The notes beneath the pieces are model-generated. The model had not been told where the DNA came from, made no database searches, and saw only the letters and a program-made list of their open reading frames with translations. From Erythrocercus mccallii (Eukaryota > Chordata > Aves > Passeriformes > Dicruridae), in NCBI GenBank assembly GCA_013397435.1, contig VZRG01000525.1, positions 372,001 to 436,000 of the forward strand: a stretch of DNA of 64,000 nucleotides, read 5' to 3'. Of the stretch, positions 34,806 to 46,349 are shown one piece after another (the stretch's first letter is position 1; each line of letters starts with the position of its first letter). Made by a program: the position numbers and the translations under genes.

Positions 34806-35035
34806 CATAGAACTACAGACATGCTGGCTGGGAGGGGCCACTGGAGGTCACAAAGTTTGGCCTCCTCTTCAAATACAACTGCTGCCCATGTCAGATCAGG
34901 TCACTATGGCTTCATCTAGCTGAGCCTTGACAAGGTTGCAGGTCCTACACTTACTTTGAGTACCTGCTGCAACCTTCTTGGTGTGGAAATTTTTCCCTAT
35001 GTCCAGTCTGAATTTCTGCATTTCAAACAAAAAGT
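34806..35035 (-). mobile_element. CR1 LINE 3' fragment
   Basis: On the + strand the reversed CR1 tail is readable. CATAGAACTACAGACATGC is followed by GGGAGGGGCCACTGGAGGTC, TTGGCCTCCTC, AACTGCTGCCCATGTCAGAT, CAGGTCACTATGGCTTCATC, TAGCTGAGCCTTGACAAGGT, TTTTTCCCTATGTCCAGTCT and GAATTTCTGCATTTC. These match the order of a bird CR1 subfamily 3' end read backwards. There is no reading frame. The copy is diverged, so it is not recent. Similarity may extend a little beyond 35035. Confidence 0.85.
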
Positions 35036-35384
35036 CTGTGTAGTAGCAGCAGAAACTCTCTGTTGATATCAAAGCAGGGTACTTCAGCCTCAGTGAAGAA
35101 AAGGATTCTCACACTTCCTAAATAAAATGGGTTTTTCCCAATATCTTTAGTTCACAAGAAAGCCTCTCATCTGAGCACGTTTTTTTCCTGGGAAAAAAAA
35201 AAAAAAGTGAACTTGTGGCATTTTTCCTAAAGAGAAAGAAGGGTTTTGACAAGTCCTGACAGTGTGATGATTTTAGGCATAAGCATAATGGTACATACTG
35301 ATCAGAAGCTGAAAACAGACAAATTTGTACTAAAAGAGGCAGAAGTTAAAAAGGACGATACCAGCTGGTCTGTCTGGGTTTATG

Positions 35385-35570
35385 GTAGACAGTGCTTCAG
35401 CTGGAGTCTCTTAGGCAAAACTGGATACTCTTCTAAGAGATGATGTAATGCAAACTTTCTCCACGGAGCGCTGAAACTGCTGAGTGAGTTGCTTTCCAGT
35501 CCATGTTATCCTGGAAGTTGTATTAGCCCAAATGACCCCTTCTGGCTTTAGCTGTGTTTCCTGTAGCAAT
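35385..35570 (+). mobile_element. Old CR1 (L3-like) 3' fragment
   Basis: CAAAACTGGATACTCTTCTA, AGAGATGATGTAATGCAAAC, then GTCCATGTTATCCTGG and AATGACCCCTTCTGGCTTTA match the order of old amniote CR1 tails. Those read CTGGATATTCTTCTAAGAGA, a CCTGTGTTATACAGG block, and GGTCCCTTCTGGCCTTA near the 3' end. The fragment is on the opposite strand to the neighbouring CR1 at 34806, so it is a separate insertion. Divergence is high and the edges are approximate. Confidence 0.6.
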
Positions 35571-37220
35571 ATCAAAAGGCATTAAGTGGTGATGTGGATG
35601 CTGTAAGCACATACAGCAGTCCCTGCTCCCAAGGGTCAGGAATTTGGAACTGAATAACAGCGAATTTCAGACCTGCTCCTTTCTATCAAGGCCTGGGAAA
35701 AAAAAGGAGCCTGGGACCAGGATGGAGTTGAGGGCTAAGGATTGCTGGAGAGAAAGAGGAGGTGTGTTTGAAAGAGTGGTAAAGGCAGGGAGGTACAGTG
35801 CTGCATGTGTCCCAGGGAATGGGGGAAGGAGACAGAAGGGGACCGAAGAGGGGAGTGGATGGTGATTCCTCAGTGTCCACAAGGGGGGTGATGTTAATCA
35901 AAGCAAGCACCAAAGGCAGGGCTGTGTTGTCCCTCTGACTTCTTTAGTTTACCTGTGGGGTTTGGGATTTTTTTCTCCTGCTTACCACTCTCCTTTGCCT
36001 TTTTCCCTTTTCTCTTCCAGCTTTTATTTTTCTGCCAGCAAGCTCCAAAAGCCCAAGGTGGTTTAAAGCCAGCTTAAGTGCCTTTGATTTGTTGTCTGAA
36101 GGCAGGTTTGTGAGGGCCAGGGGTGTTTCCTTTGCTGTGGCTATTTGCTTCCCATGAACAGGTTCAGCAGCCTGTGGATGTTTCTTTTTTATTCTGCATA
36201 GTTGGTGTGTATCTTTACCCTTGCAAGATGAGAGAGAAGAAAAAAGAGAACCTGGGAAAGCGGACAAAGAGCAAGTAAGAAAGGAAGAGGGATCAGCAGA
36301 GAGACCTGCAGGGATACGTGTGAGAAGGGTTGTGGGTAATGTGTTGTGTTGGCTCAGTTGCATTCACAGCTACCTTGCAGATGTCTCAGCTGGGATACAG
36401 GAGCCAGACTCAGACTGTGGAGGAAGCAGGATGAAACCGTAGCCTAGGACTCGGGAGCTGAAGTTTGAGCTTCCTGCTTTTCCACAGATCTTTTTATTTT
36501 GTCTTAAAAGAATTCCTTAGTTTTGCTGTGCTTTAATCCTTGCTCTGGCAATGAAAATGCTGAACTAGAATGGCATTTTTGGATAAGAAGTGCTATGGTA
36601 TTGCTGTAGGGCTGAGCTCTGTGGATCCTCTTATCTTCAGATATCAGCCCTGATGTCTTTGGAGTGAGATAGCCACCAGATGGAACTTGAGATCCTGATG
36701 ATTTCAGGTGTTAGAAGTACTTTCACCAAAAGGCAGGAAACCTGTGACCTGGAGGTGAGCTATGTCTGAATAAAGTCTCAAAATAAACTTAATGCTTGTG
36801 TTACCAAGAAAAGAGAGACAAAGTGATGTGCACTTGGGCTGGATGTGGGTACAGCTATATTCCTGAGAACCCACTAGTTTTTCAGGAGCTCCTGATACAA
36901 AAATTTTTCTTCCTCCAAAATCCTTTCTGGAGCTGCTTCCAAATCCTGTCTTGCTTCAAAGTCCAGCCTGCTGGACAAAAATCAAACACAAGCTTCCCAC
37001 TTGGTCCATTCTGAACTCAAAATCCATTTCTGAAGTAAACTTTCTGTGGCTTCCTCTTCTCTTACATGGAAAAGCAAGTGTCAAAGCAGATTAGCTGATA
37101 AGGATTTTGATATCTGCCATTAGAAAATAGGTCACAGGCTTCAGAATTACTTCATTTGCAATGAGAGGATTCTACGTCACCAAAATTAGTCCAAAACATT
37201 TGTTATCAAGCATGAAAGTC
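35571..37220. other. Non-coding stretch, no gene recognised
   Basis: Purine-rich on the + strand at 35690-35870 and 36220-36300, which leaves several short open frames without domains. No named repeat. Confidence 0.5.
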
Positions 37221-37224
37221 AAGC

Positions 37225-37545
37225 TGATAATGTTTTTTTTCCAGGAACCAAGGACATAATCAACCTAACAGTCCTCTCTTTCGCCTGCCCGTTCATTTGC
37301 TCTCTCTGTGGTTCAAGCCTGTATTGTATTTATTCAACCTTAAGGATTGCAAGTATTCATGGTGAAATTGCACAAGCCATGCTGTTACATTATACAACGA
37401 GCACTTAGACTGCTATTTCAGGGGTATCCAGCCTCCTCTGTTGCAACTTGTATTAGGTTTATAAGGTACACCCACCAGCGTGCGCCCAGCATCATCTAAA
37501 TTAGACAAACAGGCTGACATACTTCCTCAGGTCATATTGTTTGGC
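37225..37545. promoter_or_regulatory. Candidate conserved non-coding block
   Basis: Unique-looking sequence without repeat signature. It includes CTCTTTCGCCTGCCCGTTC, GTATTGTATTTATTCAACC, CATTATACAACGAGCAC, ACCAGCGTGCGCCCAGC and CATCTAAATTAGAC. CpGs such as TTCGCC, CCCGTT, AACGAG and GCGTGCGCC persist in a CpG-poor region. The call is by composition only. Confidence 0.27.
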
Positions 37546-37559
37546 TTTGGCAAGGGTAG

Positions 37560-38865
37560 AGGATTATTTTTACTGCTCACCCACAAACAGAAGCTGTTAT
37601 ATGGAAGCCAGCATATAATTGTCTTTTAAGATACATGTGTGGGTGCATGTGAGGACTTGTATGTGTCAGGCGTTAAGCCTGGAGGTTGAATGCCCTGCTT
37701 ATATGGGCAGGGCTTGTTGGTTGGCGGGAATGATACCACTCCATCAGAGATGGACATATCACCAGGAAGCTCAGTGGTGGACTTTTACTGATGACTTCAA
37801 GGGTGCTACCCAGGTCTAGTTTAGTATTCTCTCTGCACCTTCCACATGATGGCTAAAGGTGGATATTTTTGCTAAAAAATATAGTCTCTTTCAGTACTGC
37901 CCTAACACTGGAGCTCCTGACTGTGAGACTTTAGAATTTTGATAATAAAACAATAAGCCCCCTCCATACTGGCAAGCTGAAAGCTTTACCTCTAGTGGAG
38001 AAATATGATTCTTTTTCAAGGAGGGATTTAGGAAGAGTACACTATAACTGCTTCTAAAATGACCTTTCTCACAGTGTCAAGATGTAAGGTAATGCATCTT
38101 CTGCTTCTTCCTGGGTCACAGATGAGTCATCTAACTTTAAGCATTAGGAGAAAGTCCAGCTTGAAGTCTGTGTTGGTATATGTAGCCAAACTCAACCAGA
38201 GCTAAACCATTTACTGACAATATCCAGTAATGTTAAAGGCTCCTGTGTAGACAATGAGAGACCAGGAGTCTCTCTCTCATCCTTGGGTAAAGATGTGTGT
38301 GTTATGTTTCCTATCCAGAATCTTATTTCGCTCCTTGCAGAGCAGAAAAAAAAAAGTGCTTACCAATTTTCTTACTTCAGACAAGGCCTAAGGGACAAAG
38401 CGTTGTTTAGAAAAGCTGTTCTCTGTAGAAGCCATATCGATTCTTGGGGCAGAGGGAAGGGAAAGAGACAAAGCTATTCCCTCTGAGAGTAAAATGACAA
38501 TTACCATTGAGAAGTTTGGCAAATCTTGTCAGAAGTCTGAATGCAGGGGGTCAGCTCATCCTTTTTTTGTCCCTACTGAGCTCTTGTGCATTGTATAAGC
38601 TTTCAGCCTGGTCTGCCATATGAGAAAAGCCCCTTCCTGGGCTGGGACAATGGAACCTAGCACAGCTGGTAGAGAGAGTACCTCATACTGTCAGGAGTGG
38701 GAGGTTTGCAGAGAAATCGGAGGGTGCACAAAAATCAGGGAAGGAGAGGGATGCTGTATCTTCCTCTAGAATGGGTGTGTGATATGGGAGAGCCCCAAAG
38801 ACAGCGCTTTTATTTCCCACTTCCCAAGCGCTCCCTTCTGCGTGCAGCTGCAAGATCTATTCCCC
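37560..38865. other. Non-coding stretch, no gene recognised
   Basis: No supported gene or named repeat. An A run lies near 38346-38355. Confidence 0.5.
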
Positions 38866-38869
38866 CATC

Positions 38870-39035
38870 AGGTAAAGCCAAGCAGCATTGATTGGCAGCC
38901 ACGTGGAGCAATGAAGGTGGATCAATGTGAATTGGATTTTTTTAACTTTAAATAAAATTTGTATCGGCATGAAGTTAATTAATAGAGAGCTGTCAGAGGG
39001 CTCTTTGGCACATCAGTGTATTAGGAGGCAATGAT
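38870..39035. promoter_or_regulatory. Candidate regulatory block with CACGTG E-box and ATTGG
   Basis: A reversed CCAAT word (TGATTGGC, near 38888-38895) lies a few bases before CACGTG (38900-38905). This is followed by GGATCAATGTGAATTGG, TTTGTATCGGCATG and AAGTTAATTAATAGAGAGC. Combining an E-box, an inverted CCAAT and a TTAATTAA homeodomain core in 120 bp is suggestive, though each motif alone is common. Confidence 0.28.
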
Positions 39036-39915
39036 ACCCTTCGGGGAGGTGGTGGGAGGAGGCTGGAGGAAAAGGGATTCAGCTAGCAGCAAGCTGAAAT
39101 TAAAAAACCAGGCCAGTCTTTCTCTTGGTCGTTTTTCAAAGTTTTTTCATCCTCCTTTAAGATTGCTTTGTCTTTACCGATGCACCTTCCCATTTTTTGG
39201 CCTGTTGTTGTTCTTGTTGCTTGCCATCCAAAATCCCTTCCTAATGGAAATGTTGCTCTGCTGACTTCTTGTGTTGGCATAGCTGTTTCTGCGTTTGGTA
39301 CTTACACCACTCACACTCTCTTCTGTCCAGGGAAGTGATGAGAATCCAGTCAGCAGTGGCAAGGCATGGAAGAGCAAGGCTGCGGGTGCATTGACTATGA
39401 GGTATCTTGTGTACCCTTCAGACCTAGGCTTGCCAGTGTATGTGGTCTAAGGCAAGTCCTGGAAAAGAGCATCTGCTCTAGCAACCCCAGGAGGGAATGG
39501 GGCAGGTGATGGGGTATGGATTACCTTTCAAAAAGAAACAGCACATGAGTCTCACAGGCTCCTCTTTAGCCAGCTGAGGATAGCCTTCAGTGTGTACAGG
39601 GACATGGGAATAACCCCAGCATCTCCTGACAAAGCTCCATAAGGGCTTGAGGTGTGTGCAAACATTTCTCATGACCTTCCGAAGGATGGTGCCTTAAAGG
39701 GCCCGGTTCTGCTTCGCTTTTAATTAAACTTGCCCAAAGAGCAGTAAGATTGGACCTTCCCAGTGAGGCAGGTGGTGGTTGGGAGGCCTGGGGTCACAGG
39801 GCAGCCTGGCTCCCGCGGGGCTGGTTCATCGCATCAGTGATCAATGTCTCTTCGATGCTGCCTCTGACTCTGAGCAGGGACATGACGGAAAGACAGAGAA
39901 TGGAAACCAGATGCA
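39036..39915. other. Non-coding stretch, no gene recognised
   Basis: No supported gene. AAAGGGCCCGGTTCTGC and TTTTAATTAAACTTGCCC near 39697-39735 are unusual words without a clear meaning. Confidence 0.45.
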
Positions 39916-39929
39916 GTTTCCATGGCAAC
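39916..39929. promoter_or_regulatory. RFX-type X-box (GTTTCCATGGCAAC)
   Basis: A 14-bp imperfect palindrome that fits the RFX X-box pattern of two GTTNCC half-sites facing each other with no spacer. A match of this quality is uncommon in random DNA but not rare in a genome. The GC-rich 39760-39860 stretch just upstream (GCTCCCGCGGGGC, TTCATCGCATCAGTG) could be part of the same element. No gene start is near. Confidence 0.4.
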
Positions 39930-40845
39930 ACCCCAAAAAAATGGGAGAGTTACTGGGGGTGGGGAGAATTAAAAAAAAAAAAGGGGAAGAAGAGGAGCCT
40001 TATAGAGATTTAGGTTTCACACATCAGTGAATGAGCTTTGACGCTGCCTTGCCCAGTGCAAGAAGATTCTGCTTTATTCACTCACTGTCTTTTCCTGCAT
40101 GAGGAGCAGCACACAGGAGACTCCCTCAGAACCTGTTCCAGCTTCAGTACCTCCCTTTAGCCAGCAGAGACAAGACCAGGGCACCAGAGCCATTCAGTAC
40201 ACTCCCAGTTCAGGGCCTGCACGTGCCAGACGGGATGAGCAGGGTGAGACCTCCCGGTTACTCCAGTCCCTGTCTTTTCCTGTGAAGAGTGTGATAGGAA
40301 ATGAATGGGATAGGCAGCTGGGGGACATTTCAGAGCTGCTCCAAGCCTGGCTGCTTGGTGAGGTGGGCAGATTAGGGCTTAGGGCATGTTCCCAGGCACA
40401 GGAGAGCAATCAGCTCCTCTGGCAGACTGTGGAGGAGCCGAGGGTAGTACTTCCAGCCTTTCCCAGCAGGAGGCACAGGAAAAAAATGGTATAATGGAGC
40501 CGGCTTTGTGAAAGGCTTTCATCTCCCCAGAAATTCTCCTTTCTGTGATTTCCATGCATGCCCACTTATCCCATTATCTGTGTCAGGAGGAAAACAGAAT
40601 CATCAGCAGTCGTGATTTGTATCTCCTAAGATTTTCTTCTCCATGCTTAAGCGAAATCTCCTCTTAACCACTTCTTGTCCTTGCCTTTATAGGTTAAAGC
40701 ATTTCAGTTCATGGTTTTTCTTATATTCTTCCCTTACTTTAGAGTTCAATCCTGTTGCTGCCTCTTACAGCTGCTTTTCTTAGGCTCTCAGATATGACCT
40801 AACATAGAGTCCAATAATACGGTATACTCAGACCTGGATCAATAA
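39930..40845. other. Non-coding stretch, no gene recognised
   Basis: An A run lies at 39970-39981. A 131-codon open frame near 40099-40494 on the + strand lacks any domain and is likely chance in GC-richer DNA. Confidence 0.45.
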
Positions 40846-40990
40846 AGCTTTTAGGCACCTAACTCCTCGCTTTGGTGCTTTACTCCTTCACATCTTCCCT
40901 GTGGAGCTGTAAAATTCCCATTTTACAGAGTGGCACACTCAAGTAGGAGTTTGCTGATGCTAGCAGAGGAAACTGTGAAAGAGCTGCAAA
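40846..40990. repeat. Old sauropsid repeat relic, family unassigned
   Basis: TTTTAGGCACCTAACTCC (40850-40867) is a word repeated widely in old reptile and bird repeats. CCCATTTTACAGAGTGGCAC (40918-40937) resembles the reversed MIR/L2 word CCCATTTTACAGATGAGGAAA. The two together suggest one or two decayed elements. I cannot assign a strand or family. Confidence 0.4.
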
Positions 40991-42040
40991 TATCATTCAG
41001 CAGCTACTACGTCTGTTTTGAAAACCTTAAACTGTCTCCCCGTGTGTCATGAGTTACTAATCATAACTGCATAGGGATCTTGCAGGACTTTTCTGTTATC
41101 CCATAATTGTAGCTGTGATCCCTGCCACTGGAGCACACTCTTTCCTGAAGAGGACATGCTGAAGCAGGTCCTGCTGAGGAGAGTGATGCGTTACATCCAG
41201 TGGTTAGTTCTACTACAAAATCTAGATCACACTGCTCTCATATTCTGGAGGTCTTCAAAGCTAAGCCAAGGCTTACAGCTCAACCATGGTCTATAATGGC
41301 TGCTGTTGATGATTCCAGATGTCTGCTCTGACACTGGAAGTTTGGGCCAGCTGCTGCTCTGGTTCTTTCACCCTCTGAAAAAAGAGTTGGGTCATAGCAT
41401 TTGTTGTTGCATCAAGCATGTGGTGGGTGGCCTGAGCCATACCAAACCTGCAAAGACAGGGCAGAAAGGTTGGGCTTCTCAATTTATGGTGCTTGCTTTG
41501 AAACACTCAAGTTAAGAATAGGCAAGTATAAATAAAATGTACAAAGCGATTACAGAATATGAATGTGTTTGCAAAGATCGGATCAAAATCCAAGGTGCCA
41601 GGAAGGTTTCTAGGTGTATTCCTATTGGAAGTAGGCTTTGCTTATAAAACTGCTGCACTTCAGAACTGCAGCAACACATCAGCTTAGCATTTATTCTCAA
41701 TAAATAATACCTTGGTAATAGAGTTTTCCTTTCCTTCTTTTTTTTTGCAAAAACCCTAACCATATATTTAGAAGAGATGAGGTCCTATTGCTTTTTACTT
41801 TTCTGTGTTTCTGGTGTTACCTATAGCAGAAGTGGCCTTACTCAAAGTTGTGCTGTCTCTGCAGAACAGGGATGCCCCTCTGGCTGGAGGTGTAGCTGGT
41901 TCGATGGTGCTACCGTGCAATTATGCATTTCTTTTCTAATGAGATCGTTAAGAGTGCAGTGCTTGTCGCTGATTAGAAGTTCCTAGAATAGAACTTGCTA
42001 TTTTCTTCTAATTACATTATATAACAGTGTAATTCACAAG
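40991..42040. other. Non-coding stretch; possible small element near 41900
   Basis: No supported gene. The part 41895-41990 has GGTTCGATGGTGCTACCG, TTCTAATGAGATCG, TTAAGAGTGCAGTGCTTGTC and GCTGATTAGAAG. It keeps four CpGs and looks non-random, but there is no firm reason to call it a regulatory element. Confidence 0.45.
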
Positions 42041-42044
42041 GATA

Positions 42045-42260
42045 GTAGTTAAGACAAAGTATATGGATTTAGGAGATTGGTTTCTGGTTCTGTTGTGATT
42101 TTTTTTTCTTTTTTTTTTCTAAGACACTACCGCAACCTTTTTGTATGACATTTGGGTAAGTCGCTTAATATTCTCTGCAGCTGAGATCCTCAAAAAGTAA
42201 ATAGACACGTAGATCATTAAGTATCTAATTATCTTAGAGGATATGGACTTCTGTTCCCTA
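42045..42260 (+). repeat. MIR/CORE-SINE-like relic with internal T-run
   Basis: GTAGTTAAGACAAAG, GGATTTAGGAG and TGGTTCTGTTGTGA match the head of a MIR-like SINE. After a T-rich run (42100-42118), the words TGACATTTGGGTAAGTCGCT, TAATATTCTCTGCAGCTGAG and ATCCTCAAAAAGTAAATAG follow the family's TGACCTTGGGCAAGTCACTT, AACCTCTCTGTGCCTCAG and CCTCATCTGTAAAATGG. The T-run may be an expansion inside the old element. Edges are approximate. Confidence 0.6.
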
Positions 42261-42725
42261 GATGCCAAATGGGGGGATAACTTCAGAGATGCACATAAAG
42301 CCCTTTCAGATACCACAGTAAATATTAGGAAAGCCAGTAAATAATAGTGTGTGTATTATAAATCTTTTTTTACTGAAACTCAGCCTGTTGCCATAATATT
42401 GGCTGTTCATGAAAATTAAGTTTGATATAGTCCAGAAGGAGACAGCTCTAAGTTACAATAGAGTCATCAGCGTGTGGAGTGTAGGGGATGCAAAGACTGC
42501 ATAAAATGGGTGAAGCTGGAAACAAGTTTGCACCTTTTTTTTTGCTGTAGCTGGAAACAATGTTTCCTATCAAAGCCTATACATTTGAAGAACTTGGGCC
42601 ATTATCATTATTTTCTAAAGAAGCAGATAGGATGGGGAAGTAGACTGTGAAAGACCTAAAATATGAAACAAGTAGATTTAAAAAAAGGAAAATAGAAGAG
42701 AAACAGTATGAGCAAGTAAGAGCAA
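42261..42725. other. Non-coding stretch, nothing recognised
   Basis: AT-rich sequence with short A and T runs. No repeat family or gene signal. Confidence 0.5.
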
Positions 42726-42726
42726 G

Positions 42727-42778
42727 CACTGATTTTTAAATATATATATAATGTAATACATATATATATAAATCAGTG
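42727..42778. repeat. AT-rich hairpin with (TA)n arms
   Basis: CACTGAT at the left end and ATCAGTG at the right end are perfect complements. Between them are two (TA)n stretches with ATGTAATAC in the middle, so the 52 bases can form a nearly complete cruciform. It may be an AT microsatellite that grew inside a palindrome, or the remnant of a very small MITE. TA flanks consistent with a Tc1/mariner-type insertion cannot be judged because the arms themselves are TA. Confidence 0.7.
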
Positions 42779-43180
42779 TTCTATTTCTCTTTGTTCATGT
42801 ATTTTTACACATATACAAAAAGAACACTGGAAAATCTTCTGACACTAGCTGAAGTATTTGTTACAATGGAAAATGTGCCCAGTTGGTGTGATAACATCAA
42901 GGTCATTTGTTAATTATGTGGCTTTATCAAAAATCTTGTTGAAAGTACTGACTTTCCAATGACATCCAGCTTAACTTGTATCCTCCTGAAGAGGAAATCA
43001 TAGCAGACAGTATAAGGCCTTTGGACAAAACCGTATTGCTTATTTAGGATGTAATACTTTTTCAAGCAGAGCTGCTTTAACCTTGAACCTGACGAAAGCC
43101 AGTAGAATTTACCTTCACCTGCTCCAAGAAGTAAACAATAAGATTAGAACCAATGGTAATAGCAGAAACAATTCACAAGT
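42779..43180. other. Non-coding stretch, nothing recognised
   Basis: AT-rich, no gene or named repeat. Confidence 0.5.
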
Positions 43181-43184
43181 GATT

Positions 43185-43300
43185 GGGGGTATAGGGCTCC
43201 AGGGGACCTCTTTGGGTCATCAAATCCAGTCCCCTGGTATTACTGGCAGTCATGCTGTAACCCTTTTTATAAGCCTTGAGGACACAGAGGAAGGTTGGCA
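43185..43300 (-). mobile_element. Old CR1 LINE 3' fragment (probable)
   Basis: CTCCAGGGGACCTCTTTGGG, TCATCAAATCCAGTCCCCTG, then TACTGGCAGTCATGCTGTAA and CCCTTTTTATAAGCC follow a CR1 tail read backwards. Typical forms are GGACCTCTGGAGGTCATC, AGTCCAACCCCCTGC and a GTAACCCCTT block. The match is weaker than at 34806 or 54520, and the element may extend to about 43370. Confidence 0.5.
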
Positions 43301-43370
43301 CACACTTATAATAATCAACACTGACTGTTCTGAGGGGTTTAACACCTAAACCCACCCTGTTGTAAAGAGA

Positions 43371-46010
43371 CTGATGACACCAAGAGAGGCCCAGGCAACA
43401 GAGAGGACAGAGGTGATGATAGGTAGGTCTGCTTAGCTGTGGCAGTTGTGAGATATGGAATAAGTTACATGCTAGCAACACTATTCCTAAATTAAAGACT
43501 GTGTCTCAGATGGCAAATTTCTGAATATGGGTTTTCACAAATGAAATAGAAGGACAATATGGTGGCAATGTGATCCAGGGACTTGTATGGATAGACAGGA
43601 CTGGTGAAAAACGTCTTGGCTTGGTAATGTAACGTGCATTTTTTTTTTCCAGAGCAAAGTTATGAGACCAAAGATGCATCCTACCTCTTAATTACTAGGC
43701 TCTTTCTAATGTAGGACATCAGGACATTAGGTATATCAGGAATTATAGTTGAACATTTCTAAGATGTCTTCTTGCCTACCAGCTGTCCACTATGGGCTCC
43801 TAGCTACCCCAGATGCCAGCTAACATCTTACTGTACTCAGTCCTGCTTTCACAGTGGTTTTGCCACAGTGGGAGTGGATCAGACCCATAATGTGTGTTCA
43901 CAGTCTCCAGACTGGATCATGCCCCAGGATGGACGTCTACAGACCCCTGCTGAATATATCCTACGGAAGAATTTAGTCCAGAGGGACTTGATTTCTCTTA
44001 CTTGAAGACCTGACCCTCAGGACTTTATTGTTGTGCTGTACTTTCTTTTAGCAAAATAGTTATTCCTTACTGATGAGCTTTCCTCTTCTTCACTGGCCTG
44101 ACCTACACCATCTTTCCTTCAAAGGGTGTTAATAATTAAATATTTGCCAGGCAACGCTTCTACCCAACTATTGTTCTTAAGCGCTAAATCACTTGCACAT
44201 TAATTGAAACTTCCTCTTCCTTCTCTTTCTCCTCTTTTCCCTCCAACCCTCAACAAGGTATTTGCCTTAATTTGCTTTCCTGGGTCTTTTTTTCTCTGCC
44301 TTTTCTTTAACTTCAGGCGTTCTCAGAGGGCACCTAAAGTTCTTTGGCTATGCAGTTTTGAAATGTGCAATTTGGCAGCAGCATGAGCCTAGGATTGAAT
44401 TAAATTAACTTGAGGCACTCTGAATTTTTTATTAAATTACTTCTTTCAAAGTAACTACAGAACATTCCACTTATTAATTTTTTTTATTATTAAATGAAAG
44501 GAAGAAAGGGGAGAAAAAGACATAAAACTCAGGAAAAGTCTGGAGTCAGGACTTGTTTAGTTTTTAGAGTTTTACTCCTGCAGACTTCTCTGTGGCTTTA
44601 TAACAAGCTTCTTCATTTAGAAAGGTTGTGGGGCCTCACAGATCTCCTCCTTCACTTTTCACACATATTTAATAGCACTCTAGTTTAATATGTGTAAGAA
44701 CAGCCAAAGCTTATTTGACCACCACTAACATCTGTTAAGGATCCTTCAAATTCACACGCTTGATTGTCATGGAAAGTACGTTCACCAGTCAGGCAGGCAT
44801 TTCTACTATCAAAGAACTCAGAAGCACTGTGAGACAAGACAGACCACAGCAAGAGTCTAGTATTTTGTGCTAGTGTTAACATACAAAGAATTCCTAGAAA
44901 GGATTAGAGTCAGATCAGCGATGTTGGGGAAGAGAGTATTGGTTGTGATGATGACAGTCTGCTGTTGAAACCCATATTGATTGTCAGCACCTGAGGGGTG
45001 GTTATGGTGGAAGAAACTGGGATTTTGTAGTTATTTCTTGGGTTGTCCACTTCTAGCTGTGGATGATCTAAGGAGATGTGTTTTTTCAAAGTGGTTTTGT
45101 AGCTTATCACTACTCAGTATGGTTTTGGTCTTGGATCTTTGTTGGCCTTCCTTATTCAATAAGGAAATTCAGCTGCGCAGTGGTTCTGCCTTCTCCTTAT
45201 TGCCTTATCAGAAAGGTCTCTAGATCCCAGATGTGAGTTGCATTTTAAAACAAAGCTGTTATTGTCTTTAACAATCTCCTTAAGGCTGAAGGTCTAAGGT
45301 TTCAGTTCTATCACGAGCTGTGTTGGGATGTTGTAATGTTTCACGTGTGATGGCACCAATATTCTCAGGGTCATGTAGGTGGTCTTGTCCTAAATAAAAT
45401 TGGGCATTGGCTTTGTCTTGTGGCCAGGGAGAAGGTAGAAATTGGCTTGACCCAGAGAAAGCTGCTTATAATGGCATTTCCTCTAGAAGCTGTTGGGACA
45501 GAAAGAGAATGTAATGATTTTGTGCTGCAGCAGTGAAAGCATCAGAGGTGCAACAGCTCTCTGTGACAGCAAATCACTGCTGGTCTTTTGAAAAGGTGAG
45601 AGACCCCTTTCCCTGGAGATGGATGTGTCCCTTCAGAGAAAGGAGTGATGGAATGGGCCCACCCTTATTTCTCCTGGGGCCTTAATAAGCTGAGGGCTCG
45701 TGAATGACAAGCACCCTGTGCATGCACTGCTAGTCATGGCCCAAACCAAGCTGTGGGTGCTGCTGGCTGCACGACAGCAGCATTGTGCCACCCAGCCACT
45801 GTGACAGCCTTGTACCACCCATCTGCACCATTCATGCACCAGTGCAGCTCTGTCTGAAGGGATGGAATGTCCCTCCTGCTGGACCTCTCTGCTGAATGAG
45901 ATAGGGACTACTGGTAAAAAACTTTCTCACAGATTTGGGGAGCTGCTGAGGGAAAAGGCTGTGTTGTGAACCGCTAATGAAATAAAAAGGAAATAAGGTT
46001 AGGAATTAAT
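43371..46010. other. Non-coding stretch; AT-rich island near 44380-44500
   Basis: No supported gene. The part 44380-44500 (GGATTGAATTAAATTAACTT, TTTTTTATTAAATTACTTC, ACATTCCACTTATTAATT) has dense ATTA/TAAT cores and a TEAD-like CATTCC, but it is also simple AT-rich DNA. Around 45640-45860 GC rises without CpG enrichment. Confidence 0.45.
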
Positions 46011-46014
46011 GACC

Positions 46015-46345
46015 TTTTCCCTTTTTTGTTTTCTCTCTCTCTCTTTCATTCTGCTTCTCCTCTTCTTTCAGGTATTTCCTCATAGCCATTTTGGAAGCCT
46101 ATCTCTATGCCATTGGCTTTTCAATTAAAAAATTCTTATCAGCTTGATTTGTTATTCTTTCCGTGTGCCCCTAATCCTTTCTCTTGAAGTAAACAAAAAC
46201 CTGAAGTACATAAATATGAGTTGCCAAAAATGGATTTAGATTTTTGTATCGCTAATCCTATCTGTTTGTATCAATACCTGGTATTGTTTCTCACCAAGAA
46301 ATCCCATTTTCTGTAGGAATTATTAAATCAGAGAAATGTGACTAT
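46015..46345. promoter_or_regulatory. AT-rich candidate non-coding element after a CT tract
   Basis: It starts with a pyrimidine tract, TC repeats at 46031-46046 ending in TTCTTTCAG (acceptor-like). It continues with GAAGCCTATCTCTATGCCAT, TTTTCAATTAAAAAATTC, GAAGTAAACAAAAACC (forkhead-like GTAAACA) and TTTTTGTATCGCTAATCC (bicoid-type TAATCC). A GA microsatellite (46433-46446) lies about 400 bp away on the same strand, the mirror of the TC tract. The regulatory role is inferred. Confidence 0.28.
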
Positions 46346-46349
46346 GGTT

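Noticed and set aside
40099..40494. 131-codon open frame on the + strand
   Set aside because: Lies in GC-richer DNA, has no domain, and is matched by an open frame on the opposite strand.
41895..41915. GGTTCGATGG as a tRNA B box
   Set aside because: No A box at the right distance and no cloverleaf could be drawn.
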